A stretch of DNA of 64,000 nt from Hymenopus coronatus (lineage: Eukaryota > Arthropoda > Insecta > Mantodea > Hymenopodidae). Both the position numbers and the translations under genes were made by a program. Positions 8,211 through 19,458 of the stretch are shown in pieces. The stretch lies in contig CM060900.1 of assembly GCA_030762935.1 (NCBI GenBank), forward strand, positions 394,247,632 to 394,311,631, written 5' to 3'. The notes beneath the pieces were generated by a model. It was not told the DNA's origin. It worked only from the letters and a program-made list of their open reading frames with translations, and made no database searches. Position 1 is the first letter of the stretch. Every line of letters begins with the position of its first letter.

Positions 8211-8845
8211 CGTCACTTGACGTTGTTATGCCGTATGTGATACTACTTAGTTTAGATGTGGAAAACAAACCAAATACTACAGGAGCGTGCTTTCTGATGT
8301 ATTACCTGACAAATATGTTATAAAAATGTCCCATCTATGGCTAAGACTGCAGAAGAAGCCAAAAAAAAAGGACCAGAAAATATATTACACGTTGAAGCAT
8401 AACTCTATTTGGTGTGCGAAGGATTCCTTAAATATGAAACCTTAAATATGTTTCCCACAAAAAACAAAGTTTACATTTCAGGATATACTTTTCCAATTAA
8501 TATTTAATGGATAAGGGTGCTATTTTTACCTAGCGTATAACAACACATGATAAAATAAACTTGGACTAGATTTTGATTTTTTTTAATTCAGTGGCCTAAA
8601 ATTAATTTTTCCTGGTAAAGTCTTAGAAAAAAGGCATGTCGTTTTCCTAAAGTATTTAAACATTAATAAATACTGCATACATTTATTTCTGTCAAGTAGA
8701 GCATAAAAACCTGATACCATTTAAACCAATTGGAACACAGTGAGCTTGGTCAAAGATAGATCTTATACACGTTGAAATATACACAAATGATGGAATTTCA
8801 GATGAAATAAGTCACTAACGAGTTTATTGTTTGTTCTTTTAAATT

Positions 8846-9211
8846 TTTTTAGGTTAGTAACACATTTGACAGTTGTGGTTTAAGTCAGACAGTGCACTGC
8901 CTCCAGTTCAATTTCGTTGGAACGCTGGCCAATACTGGAGCGTATTCATTCAGCAGAAACGTTTATCAGAACTTAGTTATGGCACTTCAGAGGGAATTTT
9001 GGATACACTTCAATAGGGGTAGCATTCACTTCAGGAATATTGTTACTGCGGTTTTTAAAATGGCGTGACCAAAGTCCTGTACAAACTGAATTTGTTCAGA
9101 TAAACATTTCTACTGAACGAACATGTTCGGTACAGGCCAACGCAATTAAACTGGAAGCAGTGCACTATGAGACCATAACCGCAACAGTCAACTGTGTTAC
9201 TAACCTAAAAA
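8846..9211. mobile_element. MITE with long terminal inverted repeats
   Basis: The left end (TTTTTAGGTTAGTAACACA) and right end (TGTGTTACTAACCTAAAAA) are reverse complements, and the match continues inward for roughly 75 bp (to CAATTTCGTTGG / CCAACGCAATT). Further in, CAGCAGAAACGTTTATCAGA also pairs with CAGATAAACATTTCTACTG, so most of the 366 bp can fold. It has no coding capacity. Target duplication is not certain. Confidence 0.75.
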
Positions 9212-9715
9212 TATGAAATCAAATAATCAGTGTAGCATGTAATCTGACATTCTATACCATTGTGTTCATTCATATCGTTGATCAAACTATTCAAAAACCG
9301 TTACGTACTTTTGATCTATCCTGCAGCTACCTCCATCATGAACGTGCAGGTTCTCAATTACCCAGTTCAAATTTTAATGTTAAGAAATATACTCCAAATG
9401 TGTGCCAAATTTGAAAACTTAAACACTCATATTATGTAAAATAATTAATGAGAGACTTTCATTTAGTGCTTAGTTTAAAATACGCTATTTTCTAGAAATA
9501 TCAACAAGTTTGGTTTAACAGAAGTTCAATTTGTTATTATTCCATTTATGCCTCACTTATAACTGCATGCTCCTATTGGCGACATCTCCTCTGGAACATA
9601 TTGTTTATTGGCGATGGTGCTGACTCGTGTACTGTATCCTGAATTTGGGTTTCTATGTTACTTAAATTTCATTCGTTAGGTGACACACATTCACACTTTC
9701 AGATTGTGAAAAGAC
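9212..9715. other. no feature recognised
   Basis: AT-rich sequence without coding signal, repeat structure or homology that I can see. Confidence 0.4.
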
Positions 9716-9718
9716 TAC

Positions 9719-9812
9719 TCTTGGCTGGAAAAAAATTCCCACCACTCAGTCGGGAATGGAACCCATGGACCCTCGCACAGTAGGCAGGTGCTCCAACGAC
9801 TGAGTTATCATA
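9719..9812 (-). mobile_element. tRNA-derived SINE head
   Basis: Read on the minus strand, this has a tRNA-like arrangement: ACTCAGTCGTTGGAGCACCT (box A-like), then GGGTTCCATTCCCGAC (box B). It is not the main SINE family of this window. The anticodon arm is not canonical, so it is not a working tRNA gene. Confidence 0.5.
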
Positions 9813-10087
9813 GTGTCATTAAGGTACCTTCTAGTTGAGTTATTTAATTGCCGTATGCATTATAATCTGAACAGAAATAATATGAACGATTTCAAAACTT
9901 CTGTTCTTACTTGCTGTATACCGCCATGTAGACGACAAAATGTTGAAAACTCTGGCTTACCTTTTCCTAATTTCTCCTCTCGTATTGCATTTCTTGATAT
10001 TAGCAATTACAAAATAATAGTACGTATCTATATCTTCTTACTTTTTAGATTCTATCTAAATGAAGAATCCATAGGAATTTAAAAAAA

Positions 10088-10225
10088 ATGCATAAAATTG
10101 TACAAAAAGAAACATACATCACCGGCAAAAGTGGGAAATATTATACAAGTAGCTATGGACGCTACTCTGCTGGAAGCAACTACGTCTATGTCAAAAAGTT
10201 CACAGTTCTTGATGAAGGAATATGA
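10088..10225 (+). CDS. candidate 45-aa exon, Gly/Ser/Tyr-rich
   Basis: ATG at 10088, stop at 10223-10225. The second half is rich in Gly, Ser and Tyr (KYYTSSYGRYSAGSNYVYV), an unusual composition for random AT-rich DNA and reminiscent of structural or secreted proteins. No strong splice acceptor is seen directly upstream, and I do not recognise the protein. It may be a chance frame. Confidence 0.2.
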   Translation: MHKIVQKETYITGKSGKYYTSSYGRYSAGSNYVYVKKFTVLDEGI

Positions 10226-11690
10226 AATATCTACCATCGCATGACTTCCCCTTCTGTATGAATCATTATTAGCTTGTATGCTTTAATTTTCACGTCTGTA
10301 TACTCTGAGTAATGGCAAAATATCTCCCAAAGAAAAAAGAAAAACCCAAATTAAGGAGTTTTAAAAGACTCGCGCCAAATATTCAGGAATTCGTGATTGC
10401 TCGTTTAAGTATTGACAGAATGTGTTTTAATCTTTTAAAATGCAATGTGCTTCATGATTCTCCATGGGCCTGTAATAAGCTATCCCTAATGTTAGGCTAC
10501 CAATTAATACAGAAAAAGAATAACACAAAAAGGTTTGGAAAAACATTAGCAATGAGCAAAAACATTTATTTTTGGTGAGCTCTTAATGTGGCCAGAATTT
10601 AATAATTAAGAAAGTACACTAACGGTGGTAACAGTCATGAAATAAAATTTTAAATAATGAAATAATGTTTCACGTTTGTTCACATACTTCATAAATATTA
10701 TTTTAAGTTTCATTGGTTACAATTAAGCAAAAAGGGCATGCTATATTCCACGAAGGGAAAACTTTTCACTTTTGTTAATCTTTCCTGATCGTTTAATAGA
10801 AGTGTCGCAATTCACACAAAGTGCATTTTGTAAAATCTGTATGACTTTTAATAACGTTATTATATTATAAAACGTTGAAATGCATGCACACATTAGAGCA
10901 TATTGAGGTGAAGGTAACTTACTTCATAATAAGGTCATTTATTTTTCGGCAAAACATTCTTTTATACAAAGAAGTGCGCAGTAATATAGCCCAAGGTATA
11001 ATCAAACACAAAAAATAATATGTATATATATATATATATATTATTCAAAGTATGCATTTTCTTCTCTCTCCTGAAAAATTGTATAGGTTGAGTTCTTTCG
11101 GTCCGCCGATTCAATTATTAGGAAGGATATAGTGTAGCCATAGGTCAGGTATATGACATTGGTTTGGAATGGTCTGGTTTAAGTTATTGATAATGATAAG
11201 TCCATTAGTCTTCAGTTTTATTTCATATATATACAAATGTACATTATGAAACAAAAATTAAAAGTTAACATCATTATTGTGTTTTCAACATAGTTGTGCT
11301 TCTGGAATACCTCTTCTGGAAGATGGTATCTGAAACATTGCACATTACAAACACCGTTAGACATTGTCCAACAGGAGAGGGAAGATTATACTTATATGTG
11401 ATCAGTGTGCATAAATTTACAAATTTATTTACGTTCTTGCATATTATTCCCTCACTAGTTAACTTGATATAATTTAGTTTTTTTCTTAAATTTGTCGCTT
11501 TCTTTGTTTTTCTTATTTCATTAAAGGCCTATTCCTATGTATTAACTTTTGAGATAGTGCAAATTGTTATTCTTTATGGCAAGATAAACGAACACTGCAG
11601 TAATGGTAAAAAATGGTTTTCTATACTGCACCATATCATAAGTTTATAAGATTGATGTACTAGTGATGGTTATGGTGATGATGATAGTGA
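10226..11690. other. no feature recognised
   Basis: AT-rich DNA. An 88-codon open frame at 10312-10578 is Lys-rich with no recognisable domain. A short AT run is at 11022-11042. Confidence 0.4.
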
Positions 11691-11875
11691 GTGCAGTGGT
11701 GGCGATGTTGCTCATAGTGATGGTGTCATGATGGTGCTAACAGTGATGATGATGGTAATAATAATAGTAATAATGATAATAATAATGATAATAATGATAA
11801 TAATGATAATAATGATGATTATATTACTACTACTAATAATATTAATACTAATAATAATAACAATAATGTACTTTA
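11665..11875. repeat. GAT/AAT trinucleotide repeats
   Basis: Imperfect GATGGT units grade into GATAAT and AATAAT units. Open frames here consist of Met, Ile and Leu runs and are artefacts. Confidence 0.9.
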
Positions 11876-11894
11876 TTATGGACATTAACAATTG

Positions 11895-12085
11895 CCAGAA
11901 ACAGGTTAACGTCTTTAAGTCGAAATTTTGTCCCTAGGGGGTTCATTTACATGCCAGTAAATCTACTAATATGATGCTCTCGTTTCTAAGCACACTTAAA
12001 ATCCACATGCTGTGCAGGGTTTGAACCAACAACCTTGGGATTACAAGGCCTGCGTCAAACTAACTGAGCAATCCAGACTGAAGTT
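11895..12085 (-). mobile_element. SINE family B copy (tRNA-derived head)
   Basis: On the minus strand: GCTCAGTTAGTTTGACGCAG, a GCCTTGTAATCCCAAGGTT anticodon-arm-like segment, and the box B string GGTTCAAACCC, followed by a body containing the reverse complement of CATGCCAGTAAATCTACT. The body string recurs at about 16390, 21516 and 25960, defining a repeat family. Confidence 0.55.
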
Positions 12086-12091
12086 GATGTT

Positions 12092-12290
12092 GTTTAACGC
12101 CCGCTTTTGCTATTTCTGGCACCGCAGGCGATGACACTGATGCTACATGGAATGAAGATGGAGCACAAGTGTAAAGCGATGGCGGGGGAACCCGGAGAAC
12201 CGGGAGAAAACCCACCCCTGCGCTGCTTTATCCACCTAAAATCTCACATGCGGTGCTTCGGATCAAACCCTGGCCGTGTAGTGCTGTTGT
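12092..12290 (-). mobile_element. SINE family A copy, 5' truncated
   Basis: The reverse complement shows the family A body: GGGTTTTCTCCCGGTTCTCC, CCGCCATCGC, GTGTCATCGCCTGCGGTGCC and the GCGGGCGTTAAAC tail. The tRNA-like head is cut off near 12285. Confidence 0.8.
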
Positions 12291-12294
12291 TAAT

Positions 12295-12365
12295 TGATGT
12301 TGCTGATGATGGTAATGTTGATGATGGTGGTGATTGTGACGATGGTGACAGCGCTGGTGGTGACG
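12295..12365. repeat. imperfect GATGGT repeat
   Basis: A short run of GATGGT/GATGAT-type units between two SINE copies, related in composition to the larger minisatellite downstream. Confidence 0.6.
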
Positions 12366-12412
12366 CTTTTACTACATATGACATACTGCATATGACACCA
12401 TAGGCTAAGTCA

Positions 12413-12569
12413 CTGATGATACATGGAATGAAGATGGCGGAGGAACCGGAGAACCCGAAGAAAACCCTCTCCTGCGCCGTTTATATAGCACAGATCCCAC
12501 ATGCTGTAGCCTGGGAACGAACCCAGGCCACCTTGGTGAGAGGCGAGTAGTCTAATCACACGGCGCGGC
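12413..12569 (-). mobile_element. SINE family A copy, 3' truncated
   Basis: On the minus strand it begins with GGCCGCGCCGTGTGATTAGA and runs through the box B region (CTGGGTTCGTTCCCAGG) and the GGGTTTTCTTCGGGTTCTCC body, ending before the GCCTGCGG tail segment. Confidence 0.8.
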
Positions 12570-12811
12570 CATGATGTTAGCGATAGTGATGATGGTGATG
12601 ATGATATTGATGGTGACATAACAAATAAGGTATTGGTCTATATGTTATTACCAGTTCAACTTGATTGTTCTTAAATTTGGCTTTTCATAACTGCAGAACT
12701 TCCTAATGAAATATTACACATACTTGGATAGTGTTTAGCAAATAAAGAAAGAAATATTAGTACTCATACATAAGGGTTTATTAAAATATTTAAATTGCTA
12801 GCACTATCTCA

Positions 12812-15003
12812 ACCATTACCATAACCACCATCACATTCCCCCTCCCCACAATCACCATCACAGACACCATTACCATCAGCACCATCACATTCCCCCTCCC
12901 CACAATCACCATCACCATCACAGTCACCATTACCATCACCACCATTACATTCCCCCTCAACACAATCACCATCACCATCACAGTCACTATTACCATCACC
13001 ACCATCACATTCCCCCTCCCCACAATCACCATCACCATCACAGTCACTATTACCATAACCACCATCACATTCCCCCTCCCCACAATCACCATCACCATCA
13101 CAGTCACCATTACCATCACCACCATTACATTCCCCCTCCCCACAATCACCATCACCATCACAGTCACCATTACCATCACCACCATTACATTCCCCCTCCC
13201 CACAATCACCATCACAGACACCATTACCATCAGCACCATCACATTCCCCCTCCCCACAATCACCATCACCATCACAGACACCATTACCATCAGCACCATC
13301 ACATTCACTATCACCATCACAGATACCATTACCGTCACCACCATCACATTCCCCCTCCCAACATTCACTATCACCATCACAGTCACCATTACCGTCACCA
13401 CCATCACATTCCCCCTCCCCACAATCACCCTCACAGTCACCATTACCATCAGCACCATCACATTCCCCCTCCCCACAATCACCATCACAGACACCATTAC
13501 CATCAGCACCATCACATTCCCCTCCCCACAATCACCATCACAGACACCATTACCATAACAACCATCACATTCCCCCTCCCCACAATCACCATCACCATCA
13601 CAGACACCATTACCATCAGCACCATCACATTCCCCCTCCCAACAATCACCATCACCATCACAGTCACTATTACCATCTGCACCATCACATTCCCCCTCAC
13701 CACAATCACCATCACAGTCACCATTATCATCACCACCATCACATTCCCCCTCCCCACAATCACCATCACAGTCACTATTACCATCATCATCACATTCCCC
13801 CTCCCCACAATCACCATCACCATCACAGTCACCATTACCATCACCACCATCAAATTCCCCCTCCCCACAATCACCATCACAGTCACTATTACCATCATCA
13901 TCACATTCCCCCTCCCCACAATCACCATCACCATCACAGTCAGTATTACCATCACCACCATCACATTCCCCCCCCTTACCACAATCACCATCACCATCAC
14001 AGTCACTATTACTATCAGCATCATCACATTCACCCTCCCCACAATCACCATCACCATCACAGTCACCATTACCATCAGCACCATCACATTCCCCCTCCCC
14101 ACAATCACCATCACCATCACAGACACCATTACCATCACCACCATCACAATCTCCCTCCCCACAATCACCATCAGCACCATCACATTCCCCCTCCCCACAA
14201 TCACCATCATCATCACATTCCCCCTCCCCACAATCACCATCACCATCACAGTCACTATTATCATCACCACCATCACATTCCCCCTCCCCACAATCACCAT
14301 CACCATCACAGTCACTATTACCATCACCACCATCACATTCCCCCTCCCCACAATCACCACCATCACAGTCACTATTACCATCATCATCACATTCCCCCTC
14401 CCCACAATCATCATCACCATCACAGTCACTATTACCATCACCACCATCACATTCCCCCTCCCCACAATCACCACCATCATCACAAGTAACTATTACCATC
14501 ATCATCACATTCCCCCTCCCCACAATCATCATCACCATCACAGTCACTATTACCATCAGCATCATCACATTCCCCCTCCCCACAATCACCATCACCATCA
14601 CAGACACCATTACCATCAGCACCATCACATTCCCCCTCCCCACAATCACCATCACAGACACTATTACCATCAGCACCATCACATTCCCCCTCCTCACAAT
14701 CACCATCACCATCACCATCACAGTCACTATTACCATCAGCATCATCACATTCCCCCTCCCCACAATCACCATCACCATCACAGACACTATTACCATCAGC
14801 ACCATCACATTCCCCCTCCCCACAATCACCATCACCATCACCATCACAGTCACTATTACCATCAGCATCATCACATTCCCCCTCCCCACAATCATCATCA
14901 CCATCACAGTCACTATTACCATCACCACCATCACATTCCCCCTCCCCACAATCACCACCATCACCACCATCACATTCCCTCTCCCCACAATCACCACCAT
15001 CAT
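12812..15003. repeat. 2.2-kb minisatellite, ~60-bp units
   Basis: Roughly 35-40 tandem units, each containing CATTCCCCCTCCCCACAATC followed by ACCATCACC-type triplets, a CAGTCAC or CAGACAC step, and ATTACCATCA. Units are mostly 54, 60 or 66 bp because ACCATC steps are gained or lost. The array keeps strong strand asymmetry: C/A-rich on plus, G/T-rich on minus. Because most length changes are multiples of three, minus-strand frames stay open for 737 and 323 codons, giving (GDCGEGECDG)-type and (VGRGNVMVVM)-type repeats. There is no codon-level sign of selection, so I treat this as non-coding satellite DNA. Confidence 0.9.
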
Positions 15004-15358
15004 CTCAACTAACTATGACAATAAATAATATATATTTTTTCCAATCAAAGAATGACGTAAATGATGGGTTTTAAACCTGGAAATTCCTTTCATCGTCTTC
15101 AACTTAGATTCAACAAAAATTTGTTGAGGTTATAGCTCAGTGTTGGCCATTGAAACCAAATATATACATTTGAAAACAAAAGTGGATTATAATTTCAAAA
15201 TTAATTAGCAGTCTTTTCTAAAACAAGAGTTGAACGAATCTAGATTTTCTATGTTTTTAAACTTTGAACAGGTAGATTTAATTTTGTCATCTACAAATAT
15301 AAAATTCTATTTTTCCTTCGACTGATATTTACCATCTGCATCTAAGCCCTGCTGTCCT

Positions 15359-15471
15359 TCACTCGTCATCATCGAATTCGTCACCAATGGGCTGGTCAGC
15401 TTCGTCTTCATATTCCTCCATGTTTTAATCCAAGTCTTCAGGTTGCTGATTGTTGTTAACACTTTCATCAG
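15359..15471 (-). other. candidate acidic terminal exon (broken?)
   Basis: On the minus strand a splice acceptor-like TTCTGGTTTTTCAG ends at 15472. The frame after it encodes an Asp/Glu-rich peptide (DEADQPIGDEFDDDE) ending in TGA at 15361-15359. An in-frame TAA interrupts the frame about 20 codons before the end, so either the exon is dead or the acidic part starts at its own ATG. Not recognised. Confidence 0.22.
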
Positions 15472-16300
15472 CTGAAAAACCAGAATTATAAGAAAAACTT
15501 AAATTAAATGTGTCTAAATTAATATGATTTTCTAGACCGAACTTTCTCCAACGACTCAGCATATGAATGATACCGCTTTCCCTCAAGATCAACATTCCCT
15601 TTCAGTTCATTATGTTTAAATGTGTTGACATATCGATCATTAATCAAATTAAGGCTCTGGCATTTAATAGGAGAGATTGGTGAAAAGTGGGCAAAAATGG
15701 GGAAAAATTACTATTTAGGCATTTGAACCTATAGAAATCTGGTTCTCTAGGAACGGCTTTGTGTGAATATTTTTAACATAGGAATGAAAATGAGGGACTT
15801 AGCATGAAGATTTAAATAACCCTAAGCGGAGAGGGTGGTATCGTATTTAAGGTTTTTAAAAATATTTCTTAGATTGTTTCCAAAATTCCATGAAGGTTTC
15901 TTGGAAACATTTGAGGCACATTTATCAATCAGCTTCTCAGTTGTGTACTTTAAGAAAAATCTACACCATTTTATGAATAGATATGTATATTTAATTTTAG
16001 GCTAATTAATATGCACGGGGTTTCCAGGAGTTTTTCTCGGCTATAGTATACGTATATTTTAGCTATCTAGCGAAATTTCAGAAATGGTTTCCCCGATAAC
16101 GGTTTAATAAGAATTTCTATGTGGTTATTAGTGTGAGGCACAGATGTTACGCCTCCAAGCTTATGCAGGATTGGTAAGTAGATATCATATTTTATTTTTT
16201 TGCAAAAGCGGAAACTTACAATTCAACAGAAATGATTTAATAAAAAGTAGTTTAATTAAAATTACATCGATTAGAAAAATTATTTTGCAATTTTTGAAAA
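15472..16300. other. no feature recognised
   Basis: AT-rich sequence. No coding or repeat signal was found. Confidence 0.4.
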
Positions 16301-16505
16301 TAGTTTTGCTAATAATGCTGCTAACTACCAGGATTATATCAGCGCTGCCTGTGTCCCTTAATTTCGTTTCACAGGTGTTCTTTTATAAGCCAGTAAATCT
16401 ACTGACGTAGGGCTGTCCCTATAGAGCACACATAAAGAAACTCCGGCCTGGACCTGGTTTGAATCCGCACATTATTCTGCAGTTTAATTAGGAATATAAA
16501 CATAA
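16300..16505. repeat. SINE family B body copy
   Basis: The sequence GCTAATAATGCTGCTAACTA to GCCAGTAAATCTACTGACGT and CTGGTTTGAATCCGCACATT to TTTAATTAGGAATATAAA aligns by eye with the copies at 21430-21640 and 25870-26075. The same order of blocks, including a box B-like TTGAATCC, is kept. Confidence 0.6.
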
Positions 16506-16519
16506 ATTGTTGTTTAAAA

Positions 16520-16830
16520 TTACGAAAATTGCTCTACTAAATTGTGTCTCGCCAGTGTCATAAGGTGCTCTAGGCATTCCCAGACCAGACTTGATTTGAC
16601 TTGAGGGATTATCAGTGCCTTAAGGGCAGCTTGCCTGTCAGAGAGTATTAAAATATTCTTATTTTGTCCTCTGTTTAAGTTTCCCAAACACAAGCCATGA
16701 TCGCAAGCCATATCAGCTTGAAAAACAGCGGTGTAGATTCCCAAACCGAACCAAAGCTTACAGCAATTTCTATACACCCCAGCTTCAACTCTCTGATGGG
16801 TTTTGGAACCACTAGTAAATCAAATTGACC
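16520..16830 (-). pseudogene. RNase H fragment of a non-LTR retrotransposon
   Basis: The minus strand encodes IYTAVFQADMACDHGLC, then NILILSDRQAALKAL and SSLVWECLEHL, matching the pattern of the RNase H domain found at the C-terminus of I/R1/Jockey-type ORF2 proteins (FQAE..A, SDSQAAL.A, L.WVPGH). The catalytic Glu after FQA is replaced by Asp, and the frame ends before the last motif. A few more residues lie upstream in another frame. It is an isolated fossil fragment. Confidence 0.7.
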
Positions 16831-16949
16831 CTTTATCTCACTCAGGTCTTTTACTACTAGTCCATTGATCTCATTCCGAAAAGGTTACGGAGAATGATCT
16901 ATTAAAGGTATATCTAGAGAGCATAGAATCGAATGCCATGTTAAAACAG

Positions 16950-17018
16950 GTTAACTTACAATTAAGGTTTTCATTTACACAGAAATTGCTTGTCGTTGGA
17001 TTCGATGTAATATGAAAT
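16950..17018 (+). pseudogene. trnV: mitochondrial trnV relic
   Basis: TTTTCATTTACACAGAAA has the typical anticodon arm of arthropod mitochondrial tRNA-Val (anticodon TAC), and it sits directly before rrnL as expected. The outer stems are decayed. Confidence 0.5.
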
Positions 17019-18165
17019 TAATAATATTGTTGTAATTAAATTTTTGTAAACATATAAATTTTGAAATTGTAAGTTATTATAGTTAAATTGATAACATTAT
17101 TTTTAATGTAGTATTTTGAGTGCTGCAGATGAGAGTTTAAAATTGTATTATAATTAAATAAAGATAGTTGTATCTTGTCTACCAGAGTATATTACAATGA
17201 ACTATAAAATTCTGTTTTTCCTAAATTTAAAATAATTAATTTGATATTTTAGTTATTGTGTCATAAATATTAAAAATACTCTATTGCTAAGGGGATGTTA
17301 AACATTTTTGCATTTTTGAGGACATCTAGTTTTTTAATAAGCGAGTATAATTCAGAATATATAAGCAATTAAATATCTGATTATTAAAATATTTTATGTT
17401 TCTAATTTTAAAGCAGGCAAGTTTTTTAAAAAAATAATTTGAATAAGGTTTAACTGACGATTTTAGGGATTTAAAATGTGTTATTATTTAAAGGATGTTA
17501 AAATTTAATGCTTGGTTTTTGGGTATTTTTTTTTGCTATTAATTTTGTATATTAGTTTGTTAAATTCAATTTAAATGTTTTAGAGAAGCTCGTTTACTTA
17601 GTAAGTATTATTGTGAAAGCTAAGTACACTGATATTGTAATACAAACAATTAAGCAAACATTCACTCACCTGCTCAATACAAACGTGGTTTCTTGGACAT
17701 GTTTAAATGATCTAACCTGCCCACTGAAAATGTTTTAAGGGTCGCAGTATTTTGACTGTACGAAGTTAGCCTAGTCAGTAAACGATTTAAACGCTTCTGA
17801 GAGATGAGAAGGCTTTATAAATTTTAAAAATTGTAATGCTTTATTGAGATAAAATAAATAATTTTAGGTTACTATGAAATGTATTTAAATGTAAATGTAT
17901 ATAAATAATGTTTAAAAGAATAAATTACCTTGAAGAAAACAGTAATTTCTTTTAAGAGTTCGTATCGAAAGAGTAGATTGTGACCTTGATGTTGGATTAT
18001 TTTTTGGTCCAGATGTTCAGAAACTAGGTCTGTTTGACCCTTAAAAAAATTATATGAATCTGAGGTTAAATTGGCGTAAAGTAGGTTGCTTTCGATCTTT
18101 AATTATATTAAAATATTAGCACGCCAGGACCAAATATTAAATTAATTTCATATGGATAAATTTAA
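17019..18165 (+). pseudogene. rrnL: mitochondrial 16S rRNA relic
   Basis: Conserved 16S landmarks occur in order: ATCTTGTCTACCAGAG (about 17173), CTGCCCACTGAAAATG and GGTCGCAGTATTTTGACTGT (about 17718-17760), GATGAGAAGGCTTTATA (17802), then TTCGTATCGAAAGAGTAGAT, TGTGACCTTGATGTTGGATT and AGGTCTGTTTGACCCTT (17960-18045), and GCACGCCAGGACCAAATATT near the 3' end. The landmarks are near full length and easily aligned by eye to arthropod 16S, with drift typical of a nuclear copy. Confidence 0.92.
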
Positions 18166-18167
18166 TG

Positions 18168-18245
18168 TAGTAATTCAACTATTTTGGCACAGTTAAGTGA
18201 AAAAGATTTATAAACCGTAAATATGATAACTAATCATAACTAGTA
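18168..18245 (+). pseudogene. trnL1: mitochondrial trnL1 relic
   Basis: ACTATTTTGGCACAGTTAAG resembles the 5' half of mitochondrial tRNA-Leu(CUN), which lies between rrnL and nad1 in arthropods. The anticodon region is mutated. Confidence 0.45.
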
Positions 18246-18264
18246 AACGATAAGGGAATTATTC

Positions 18265-19128
18265 ATATTAATATTCCTAGGTTTATTTTTTATCTTTTGA
18301 GGTAGGAGTGGTATATTTTTACTTCATTGGAACGAAAAATAATAGATTATATTCACCTACATAAGGATCCAAAAAAGAGTATGTTCATAGGAATTCTACA
18401 AGCATTTGGTGATGCTGTGAGGTTATTGTGTAAAGAATATATAAATCCTTTATTTTCTTACTATTTATTATATTATGTTGATCTTGATTTTCTTTGTTGT
18501 TTTTTATTTTTTTGAATAATAATACCTCATACAAGAAGATACCTTTAATTTAGAAATGTTTATTTTAGTATGTGCAAGTATATGTGTTTATACTGTATTA
18601 TTAGCTGGATGACCCTTAAACACTTTATTAGGTGGACTGAGTGTAGTAGTACAAACTATTTTTATTAAGTAGGATTAACATTGAGTTTATTATCCTTTAT
18701 TTCTTTAAATACCAGTTATTCATTGACTTATTTTATTACCTAATGGGAACCTGATTTTTGTTTGTTTATTTTTTGTAATGTTTGTTTCATATCATGTTGA
18801 AACAAATGGTAGATCCTTTGGTGTTGCAGAAGGGGAATATAGATTAGTATGTGGATTTATTTTTAAATATGATGGAAGTGGATTTGCATTAATTTTTATA
18901 ACTTATTCTTCCAGTAATTTATTTATAAGAATATTAATATAAGCAATTATTCTTAGTTTTGACTTAAATTCATTTACGTTTTATTTAAAATTAGTTTTAT
19001 TGCTTTCTATATATTGAAGTGTCAGCCACATTACCTTGATATCAATATGATAAGCTGATATGTTTAGCATGGAGAATATTTTTACTTGTATCCTTAAATT
19101 TAATTCAATTTATATTTTATGTTTAGTA
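18265..19128 (+). pseudogene. nad1: mitochondrial NADH dehydrogenase subunit 1 relic
   Basis: Motifs of ND1 (complex I membrane subunit) appear in order: GILQAFGDAVRLLCKE (about 18390-18438), AGWPLNTLLGG with TGA read as Trp (about 18605), ISCHVETNGRSFGVAEGEYR (about 18790; canonical form CLAETNR.PFDFAEGES), DGSGFALIF (18870), and the C-terminal YQYDKLICLAW and FLLVSLNLIQF, ending near 19128. Frames shift and TAA/TAG stops interrupt it (for example near 18672). It is almost full length. Confidence 0.9.
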
Positions 19129-19129
19129 A

Positions 19130-19208
19130 ATAACATTATTAAGGAATTTTAACACATTCATAATGGTTTCAAGACACAAGCTTATATATTAAGTTTATAG
19201 CTACTAAT
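19130..19208 (-). pseudogene. trnS2: mitochondrial trnS2 relic
   Basis: On the minus strand, TAGCTATAAACTTAATATAT is followed by AAGCTTGTGTCTTGAAACCA, giving an anticodon loop with TGA (Ser-UCN). It separates nad1 from cob exactly as in arthropod mitochondrial genomes. Confidence 0.55.
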
Positions 19209-19211
19209 TAT

Positions 19212-19458
19212 TGAGCGTTGGCAGAGAAACTTATCTCAAATTTTAATAATTAAAAGGTTAAGAACATAATAAGGACAGTATAAGAAAGAATTTGGCCAGC
19301 TAAAACATATGGGTCTGCAACTGGATAGGCTCCAATTCAGGTTAGTAAAATAACAATTACAACTATAAATAAAATGTAAATTGTTTAATTGGATATAATT
19401 GCAATCCTCAAATCAACAATTAAGTTTAATGAGAATAGGAATTTTATCAATACGATTG
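19212..19458 (-). pseudogene. cob: mitochondrial cytochrome b C-terminus relic
   Basis: The minus strand encodes the last ~75 residues of cytochrome b (complex III): VILLTWIGAYPVADPYVLAG and QILSYTVLIMF match the well-known C-terminal motif 'LLTWIG..PVE.P....GQ.L'. TGA is used for Trp. The copy stops abruptly at about 19458, where nad5 sequence on the opposite strand begins; the rest of cob is deleted. Confidence 0.85.

Noticed and set aside
12790..15003. A 737-codon minus-strand open frame, and further frames of 323 and 240 codons, as genes for Cys/Asp/Gly repeat proteins
   Set aside because: They lie wholly inside a minisatellite whose unit changes are multiples of three. Different frames are open in the same DNA and there is no sign of codon-level constraint, promoter or splice sites.
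12812..15003. CRISPR-like repeat array
   Set aside because: Units are contiguous and variable in length without unique spacers, and this is animal nuclear DNA.
18327..18515. Functional nad1 gene
   Set aside because: Stops and frame changes follow within the gene and the block lies in nuclear repeats; it is a numt fragment, not a working mitochondrial gene.
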